Shown piece after piece: positions 60,701 to 64,000 of a stretch of DNA of 64,000 nt (positions are counted from its first letter, which is position 1; the number at the start of each line of letters is the position of its first letter). Below the pieces are notes generated by a model. That model saw only the letters and a program-made list of their open reading frames with translations. It had not been told where the DNA came from and ran no database searches. The translations under genes were made by a program, and so were the position numbers. The DNA is from Symsagittifera roscoffensis (taxonomy: Eukaryota > Xenacoelomorpha > Acoela > Convolutidae). The stretch covers positions 41,607,831-41,671,830 of the forward strand of contig NC_087070.1 of assembly GCF_963678635.1 (NCBI RefSeq). The letters run 5' to 3'.

Positions 60701-60915
60701 AGGAAGCTTTTACTAAAAGTGGAGGTTTCCCTTAAAATTTCAAAAAGAAGTTTTGTCGTTTGCAGGTCACAGAACATGTTGCCGGAGACGTTGTCTACCC
60801 ACGAGAGGAGTATTCGGGAGATGATCTCGAGGGACAAGAACCACCCCTCAATCATCATCTGGTCCCTGGCCAATGAGCCCAGTTCAAACGCAGAAGCTGC
60901 AGAACAGTATTTCGG
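36546..60915 (+). CDS. GUSB: Beta-glucuronidase (GH2 family), first 8 coding exons; 3' end beyond window
   Basis: Eight exons (36546-36725, 40445-40648, 45192-45424, 46358-46521, 50384-50589, 51222-51365, 57727-57899, 60766-60915) join in frame to 484 residues plus two bases. The enzyme removes beta-D-glucuronic acid from glycosaminoglycans and conjugates, normally in lysosomes. The N-terminus [19 protein letters not shown] is a signal peptide. Exons 1-4 are the sugar-binding (jelly-roll) domain, exon 5 the Ig-like domain, and exon 6 onward the TIM barrel. GH2 signature 1 (NAFRSSHYP...GIMVI) lies in exon 7 and signature 2 ([15 protein letters not shown]) in exon 8; Glu472 of ANEP is the acid/base catalyst. 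The nucleophile (SEYGAE region) must lie to the right of 64000. Oddities are a Gly6 insert in an exon 3 surface loop and VIGECPGVG where the human enzyme has VIDECPGVG. All introns are GT-AG. Confidence 0.95.
36726..40444. other. GUSB intron 1
   Basis: Mostly AT-rich with poly-A and poly-T runs. It holds B-box-like pieces at 37097-37115 (GGGTTCGAGTCTAGCCCGGA) and 37708-37730 (GATCGAATCCGGTC), each followed by a T run, and a worn CAGGGGCGGAT-family MITE at about 40085-40395. No gene was seen. Confidence 0.5.
40445..40648 (+). CDS. GUSB: GUSB exon 2: sugar-binding domain
   Basis: Acceptor ctatttag, donor gtaagt, phase 0 at both sides, 68 codons. It includes [17 protein letters not shown] and [16 protein letters not shown], all typical of GH2 N-terminal domains. 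Confidence 0.95.
40667..41325. mobile_element. Fold-back MITE with CAGTGC ends, copy 3
   Basis: It starts CAGTGCTCATTTAAATTATT directly after TA, 18 bases downstream of the exon 2 boundary. The arms are inverted (ACTCATTTTTCTCATATTGA on the left, its complement on the right). The right terminus is eroded. Confidence 0.6.
41326..45191. other. Rest of GUSB intron 2
   Basis: TTCGACC/GTTCGA-rich low-complexity patches lie at 41510-41720 and 42060-42300, in the style of the 6240-7460 array. A short duplicated piece (GACYGTTAAAGCTRATTGG) is at about 43060 and 43755. 44500-44960 looks like a worn inverted Helentron-like copy. No gene was recognised. Confidence 0.45.
45192..45424 (+). CDS. GUSB: GUSB exon 3: sugar-binding domain with poly-glycine loop
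   Basis: Acceptor cttgtttag, donor gtaagc, ends in phase 2 (AT of Ile206). [20 protein letters not shown] and [16 protein letters not shown] match the family. [10 protein letters not shown] is an extra loop of about ten residues relative to the human protein, from a GGT/GGA-rich run. NNT and NAT are possible glycosylation sites. Confidence 0.95.
45955..46340 (+). repeat. ~450-bp dispersed repeat, copy B, abutting GUSB exon 4
   Basis: It shares TTCTATATAGGTCGTGATGA near the start and CTTGCGTTCATTGACTCTTG plus CTGTTGGCTATGTTT at the end with copies A, C and D. Its end lies ~17 bases before exon 4, so it supplies most of the 3' splice-site region. Confidence 0.65.
46358..46521 (+). CDS. GUSB: GUSB exon 4: end of sugar-binding domain
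   Basis: Acceptor accaacag, donor gtgaga, ends in phase 1 (T of Trp261). It encodes [18 protein letters not shown], the DFFNYAG hallmark of eukaryotic GUSB. A dispersed repeat (45955-46340) ends about 17 bases before the exon. Confidence 0.95.
46571..46926 (-). mobile_element. hAT-type MITE (CAGGGGCGGAT family), copy in GUSB intron 4
   Basis: About 355 bases in inverted orientation, from ATAGGATTTTCTCGAGG to CCCCTAAATCCGCCC. It shares its internal text (AAAGGTCC, GGCCGACC..., GAGCTCGGAAAATCAA inverted) with the ends of the 51421-55591 element. Its termini are worn. Confidence 0.6.
47335..47605 (+). mobile_element. hAT-type MITE, left-truncated copy
   Basis: Starts within the family (GACCCCATGCCGACCCAAAG) and ends cleanly ATCCTAGATCCGCCCCTG. 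The left end is lost. A further worn copy is at 49310-49575. Confidence 0.6.
48212..49019 (+). pseudogene. hAT transposase C-terminal remnant in two overlapping frames
   Basis: Frame 1 (48212-48679) carries [19 protein letters not shown], like the hAT region before the dimerisation domain. Frame 2 (48672-49019) carries [20 protein letters not shown] and VFTYY, the hAT C-terminal dimerisation motif (P-x-S-S-x-x-x-E-R-x-F-S type). The frames overlap by eight bases, so one frameshift or a tiny intron separates them. The first ~60 residues (S/K-rich) are not recognised, and the BED finger and most of the catalytic core are absent. It lies inside GUSB intron 4 on the same strand. No terminal repeats were assigned, and a link to the nearby CAGGGGCGGAT MITEs is possible but unproven. 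Confidence 0.7.
49310..50383. other. End of GUSB intron 4
   Basis: 49310-49575 is a worn CAGGGGCGGAT-family MITE. A B-box-like GAGTTCGACTCCTGGGCGAG lies at 50092-50111. The remainder is AT-rich with no gene. Confidence 0.45.
50384..50589 (+). CDS. GUSB: GUSB exon 5: Ig-like domain
   Basis: Acceptor ggtttcag, donor gtgact, ends in phase 0 after [13 protein letters not shown] matches the LWWPY motif at the end of this domain. The open frame continues past the donor, but homology stops at HELT and resumes exactly at exon 6. Confidence 0.93.
51014..51198. mobile_element. 185-bp MITE with perfect 8-bp target duplication
   Basis: The termini GGATCTACTTAACAATCTC and, inverted, GGATCTACTTAACAATCTC match perfectly over 19 bases. 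AGTTTGAT flanks both sides exactly (51006-51013 and 51199-51206). An 8-bp duplication suggests the hAT or a related superfamily. The centre repeats CTACCTAACAATCTG once more. It ends 23 bases before GUSB exon 6. Confidence 0.85.
51222..51365 (+). CDS. GUSB: GUSB exon 6: start of the TIM barrel
   Basis: Acceptor ttattgag, donor gtaagt, 48 codons in phase 0. [20 protein letters not shown] and [11 protein letters not shown] match the GH2 catalytic domain start (NKHED conserved). A MITE with perfect target duplication ends 23 bases upstream. Confidence 0.95.
51421..55591 (+). mobile_element. 4.2-kb hAT-ended element filled with satellite-like DNA
   Basis: It starts CAGGGGCGGATTAAGG and ends CCTAGATCCGCCCCTG, i.e. 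terminal inverted repeats CAGGGGCGGATYWAGG. Flanking octamers GTAGAAAC and GTGAAAAC agree at 6 of 8 positions. The first ~140 and last ~260 bases match the ~360-base MITE copies in intron 4. The intervening 3.7 kb (about 51560-55325) is absent from those copies and is dominated by a tandem array. Confidence 0.7.
52150..55325 (+). repeat. Diverged ~85-bp tandem array inside the hAT-ended element
   Basis: Units of roughly 80-95 bases read TTTCATAGCTTGAATAGCTT, then GCTTAGAAAAACTTGAATTT, then CACCAACCGATTCGGTCTAT and GAAATAACTTGAAATATTTC. About 30-35 units were counted by eye. Units differ a lot from each other, so the array is old or evolves fast. No coding frame persists. Confidence 0.85.
55683..56110 (+). 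repeat. ~450-bp dispersed repeat, copy C
   Basis: The same family as copy A: ACAGGTCGTGATTTTTTAAT near the start, TTTTCAACTGTCAGTTG at the end. Confidence 0.6.
56504..56985 (-). mobile_element. Helentron-like copy, first of a head-to-tail pair
   Basis: Inverted orientation: starts GACAAGACTGCTC with the (worn) hairpin ATCAGAGCAAAGCCCTGA, and ends CTTCGAAAGTCGGAACA. The next copy begins at the very same base. Confidence 0.6.
56985..57379 (-). mobile_element. Helentron-like copy, second of the pair, internally shortened
   Basis: Starts AACAAGACTGCTCGTATATC with hairpin ATCAGGG-AAAAGCCCTGAT, and ends TTCGAAAGTCAGAACA. It is about 130 bases shorter than full copies. It lies 347 bases upstream of GUSB exon 7. 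Confidence 0.6.
57727..57899 (+). CDS. GUSB: GUSB exon 7: GH2 signature 1
   Basis: Acceptor ttgttgcag, donor gtgaga, ends in phase 2 (CA of Gln435). [15 protein letters not shown] and [19 protein letters not shown] fit the family signature. The usual Asp in VIDEC is Gly here (VIGEC). Confidence 0.95.
57900..59735. other. First part of GUSB intron 7
   Basis: A weak inverted pair GGCTCTTTTCCAGT (58029) and ACTGGAAAAGAGCC (58167) could mark a small worn MITE. A basic 80-codon frame at 58961-59203 was not recognised. The rest is AT-rich. Confidence 0.4.
59736..60410 (+). repeat. Helentron-like copy interrupted by a MITE
   Basis: It opens TTGTTCCGAATTTTG and ends near GTGCAGTCTGAACATTTGGG. Family landmarks continue on both sides of the insert at 59904-60105. 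The hairpin is worn. Confidence 0.5.
59904..60105. mobile_element. 202-bp MITE, CATTACGAGGCC ends, nested in a Helentron-like copy
   Basis: Termini CATTACGAGGCCAAACTGTG and, inverted, CATTACGAGGCCCAACTGTG. The inside matches the partial copy at 1-185. The target duplication is unclear; TA or a short T run is possible. Confidence 0.7.
60766..60915 (+). CDS. GUSB: GUSB exon 8: acid/base catalytic Glu
   Basis: Acceptor gtttgcag, donor gtaggt, ends in phase 2. It carries [20 protein letters not shown]2 signature 2, with Glu472 as the proton donor. About one quarter to one third of the protein remains beyond the window. Confidence 0.95.
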
Positions 60916-62220
60916 GTAGGTTATGCATATAGTATCGGCTCTTTTTCCTTTCCAGTGATCAAACAATGTGATCTACATATTTACCTGTGAAAATTGCAAG
61001 TTGGGGTAAAAGGAAAAAGCCATAATATTTTCCGATATGAATTTTTTGCGCCAAAATAAATAGGTGCGGCTTTATTGTTCCGGCTATCCCAAAAATGGAA
61101 ATTAATTTTGGATTCGGCATGTTTTTTTCTGGACAATTTTGGTTAACCCAAAGAAAGCTTGTAGGAGGTCAAATGTATCATATCACAGCCTTTTTGATCT
61201 GATTAGAATTCTAAAAAATATTCAGAGAAATTCTCTCAGAGTCAAGAAAAAGTTTTTATTATTATTATGATTATTATTATAATTTTTTTTATTATTATTA
61301 TTATTATAATGATTATTATTATTATTACAACTGGTCTGAATATTTTCGGTTTTCACACAAAATTCAATTAAATTAGATTTGGATGAAATTGGCTGATATC
61401 CAAATTCAATTCGGTTACAATTTCAACGTTATTTTTGGTATTATTACTTCGATTTTTATTAATCTTTTTCACCTAATTCTGTCATTTTTACTAAAATAAA
61501 GTTGGCATTAAATTCAATGAAACGTTTTTAGAAAAAAAATTGAAACTTTTTGTGAACGATTTTTTAATATAAAATCTTTCGTTACTTTTGATTTTTTTGC
61601 TTTAATTTTCATGGTCATAACGCTCTCTGCTTCTTGCAGTGCAACCCGCTATCCTTGTTACTGATTGAAAGCCTTGTTCAATGTAAAATATTGACTTACT
61701 TCAAAAAAAAACTAGAATTAAAATGGTGACGTTTGAAAGTTATCAATCGTTATCAAATGGGAACATAGATTTTTCACAGCTTGTCTAACAGAATCACCAA
61801 AGCAAAAATTAAATGTCGGCCGATCTTGCTTCTGCCTATTTTTGTCGGTTTTTTTTTTGTAGAACACAGTCTTTTCATTCGATTTAAGCAGGTTTCTTTT
61901 CACCTGAACTTCTTTCATGTAATTAAGCAAGTAACTGCTGAGTTTTTTTGCAATTTGTTTGTATTTACGAGCTTACGACTATTTTACAGAAGTTTTTCTT
62001 GTACTGTTTAACGCATCTTAGAACTGGTGCATATTAATCTTAACAAATTGATCAGTTTAAAAACCGCAAGTGATCAAATTACAAGTCGCAAGTGAAGTAT
62101 TTTATATTTTGAATTTAGAGTACCGATATCTTTCAAATTGTATGAAAACTGTCCGACAAAAATTGTGAAATTGAGTTTTTTCTCAATATCTTTGAAAGAT
62201 GGAACCATCATCAATGGAAT
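60916..62220. other. First part of GUSB intron 8
   Basis: Besides the ATT microsatellite it holds a CTATCCTTGTTACTGATTG piece related to one near 25120, and a CAATCGTTATCAAATGGGAA piece related to the SINE-like element at 33115. No gene was recognised. Confidence 0.45.
61255..61330. repeat. (ATT)n microsatellite in GUSB intron 8
   Basis: About 75 bases of imperfect ATT units with a few G substitutions. Confidence 0.8.
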
Positions 62221-62221
62221 C

Positions 62222-62684
62222 GCTCCGACTACTTTTGAAGAAAGCAACGGAAAATTTGTAATCGGATGGTTTTTTTTTCTCCAGACCAACTTCGACTTTT
62301 TATCTAGCCATGTTTAGCGGAACTTTCGTATACGATCTGAAAGGTATTGATTTTTTGAACTTAAATTCAAAAAGATTTTTGTAAATTTATGTGGTTTTAT
62401 AGATTGCGTATTTGGGACAGTTAACGCGCGGTACATTTCTTGCTGTTCACGCGCAAGTGGTGATTTAAATTGACTAAGAACGTGTTCTAAAATGAATTGA
62501 GGCATTTGATTTGGTCTTTTTGAAAGTTTTCTATATGCAAAATAGAACAACATGTACTGAAAAAAAACGTGAGATAATTTTTGTTCAAAAAAAGGAATTT
62601 TTCAATTTTTTTGTTTTTTTAAGCTTTCATTACGTATTAGGATAGTCGGAACATTTAGGGACATTCTAGACTAGAGCATTTTTG
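62222..62684 (+). repeat. Helentron-like copy, worn
   Basis: CTCCGACTACTTTTGAAGAAAG opens the copy and GATAGTCGGAACATTTAGGG closes it, with the subterminal pair still matching but the hairpin lost. Confidence 0.5.
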
Positions 62685-62754
62685 TCTTTTTTTGTATTGA
62701 TTTTTGCAAAAAAAAAAAGTTTGTGGATCTAAATGCAACATGAACCTCACTATC

Positions 62755-63225
62755 TTTTAGGAGTCGGTACGCGTAGTGAAGACTCATATATAAGTCGTGA
62801 TGGTTTTCTGTTTTCTTTTCGGGAGAATTTTTGAAATTTAATCATGTTCAAATTCCATTTTTTGCTGTCTGACCTTTGATTTCATTTTAAGCTCAGCTTA
62901 ATTAATTTGTTAAAAGGTAGGCAAACTCCACTATCGAACAGCAAAAATATAAGGTCTCAAGAAACGAAATATCAGAGTTGGAATTTGATTATCAGATTTC
63001 TCAGCGAAATCCAAGTTTTACTTTTTGATCCAGTTTTCTCAAACTGAATTAAATTTTTCAAAAAAAGTCTCAATCATAATTTTTTTTTGAAATTTGAAGG
63101 AGCTTTATGAGCATATATTTTATTGTTTGAAATTCGTAAATTGAAGTTCTTCAAAACTTAAGTCAGTTATTTTTCTGTTTCCTTGCGTTCATTGACTCTT
63201 TTCCAACTGTCTCTGTTGGCTAATT
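62755..63225 (+). repeat. ~450-bp dispersed repeat, copy D
   Basis: AAGACTCATATATAAGTCGT near the start and CTTGCGTTCATTGACTCTTT plus CTGTTGGCTA at the end. Confidence 0.6.
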
Positions 63226-63431
63226 TTTCCAATAAAGAAGGCTGTTTTACCCAAAAGAATCAACTGCGAAAAAATATAGTCATTTTTTGCTTCATTAGCT
63301 TTCACAAATTTAGACAAAATACGTAACTAACAAGTTAATCCGCATTGATGACGTTAAAAAATCACTAATATAATTATTTATTTATCTAGAATATTTTTAT
63401 CGGCACTCTCCTTTTTTCAGCTCTAGAAAAA

Positions 63432-63958
63432 AACAAGACTGCTCATATAAGGGCGAAGCCCTAAATGGTACGACTGCCTTTTAAGGTCTATGGAGCAGCA
63501 ATAATATGGAAAAATTGATTCAATAACAGAAAATGAACTGTTTTTTTTCTGCAAAATTTTTTGTGAAGATCATCCCCCACACGCCATATAAAGTACAAAT
63601 ATAAAGTTCAAAGTGATAGATTTTGCTCCTAGCAACAAACCAATTGTCGCAAATAAGCTTCCTTCAACCAATTTGGAACGGTTTCGAAGATGGATTAAAT
63701 CTCCGCTTACGCGTTAATAGCAAGAAATATATCGCGCGTTAATTGTACCAAATTGGCCAAAATGACATTCTTTAAAGCCCGCTAACTTTATGAAAAATGA
63801 TCGTAGGTGAAAGATTTTTAAATTTAAGCTCAGAACAACAAAACTTTTCGAATGATATCAAAAAATTAGGTCAAAAAAAGCTAGTTAATAAGTCGAAACT
63901 GTCTATCAAAAATCACGAGCACAAATATTTCGTTACTTTCGTTACGAAAGTCGGAACT
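63432..63958 (-). mobile_element. Helentron-like non-autonomous element, copy 3 (inverted)
   Basis: A full-length match to copies 1 and 2 in reverse: AACAAGACTGCTCAT, hairpin AGGGCGAAGCCCT, then CGACTGCCTTTTAAGG, and at the far end TTACGAAAGTCGGAAC. It is the closest of the minus-strand copies. Confidence 0.65.
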
Positions 63959-64000
63959 ACAAGTAAATTCAGTCCAGTTCGCCTCGAGACTCTCAACATA

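Overview
The window is nuclear DNA from an invertebrate-type animal. It is AT-rich and repeat-laden, with GT-AG spliced genes and no operons. Three host protein-coding genes can be assembled, all on the + strand: a complete three-exon Cys-loop ligand-gated anion channel (664-23134), an intronless Mediator subunit MED31 (27947-28411), and the first eight coding exons of a GH2 beta-glucuronidase (36546-60915), which runs off the right edge. Split codons and reading frames agree at every splice junction of both spliced genes. The species cannot be named from the sequence.

Layout. 1-23134 is the channel gene; its second intron (about 20 kb) carries an AT-rich ATAATCGATTATAAT-type array broken up by later insertions, a GGTCGAGCACAG tandem array, two decayed LINEs plus a third LINE fragment, a MULE-type MITE with a perfect 9-bp target duplication, a Penelope-like element with inverted terminal repeats, and a 1.1-kb near-palindrome. 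23135-27946 is repeat-rich and ends in a ~60-bp minisatellite that runs up to MED31. 28412-36545 is intergenic and holds tRNA-related SINE-like pieces, two short hairpin elements, a fold-back element, a ~160-bp tandem array and a Helentron-like repeat. 36546-64000 is the beta-glucuronidase gene, with introns expanded by MITEs, a hAT transposase remnant, a 4.2-kb hAT-ended element filled with satellite-like DNA, and more Helentron-like copies.

The three genes have unrelated jobs (membrane chloride-type channel, transcription co-activator, lysosomal glycosidase), and nothing suggests they act together. The notable signal is in the non-coding DNA. Several short element families recur many times, nest in each other and lie within 20-25 bp of exon borders of the beta-glucuronidase gene. 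The most abundant family (at least eight copies) has subterminal inverted repeats, a GGGC-TTC-GCCC hairpin near one end and a direct head-to-tail copy pair, as expected for non-autonomous Helentron-type rolling-circle elements. No wholly new protein system was seen.
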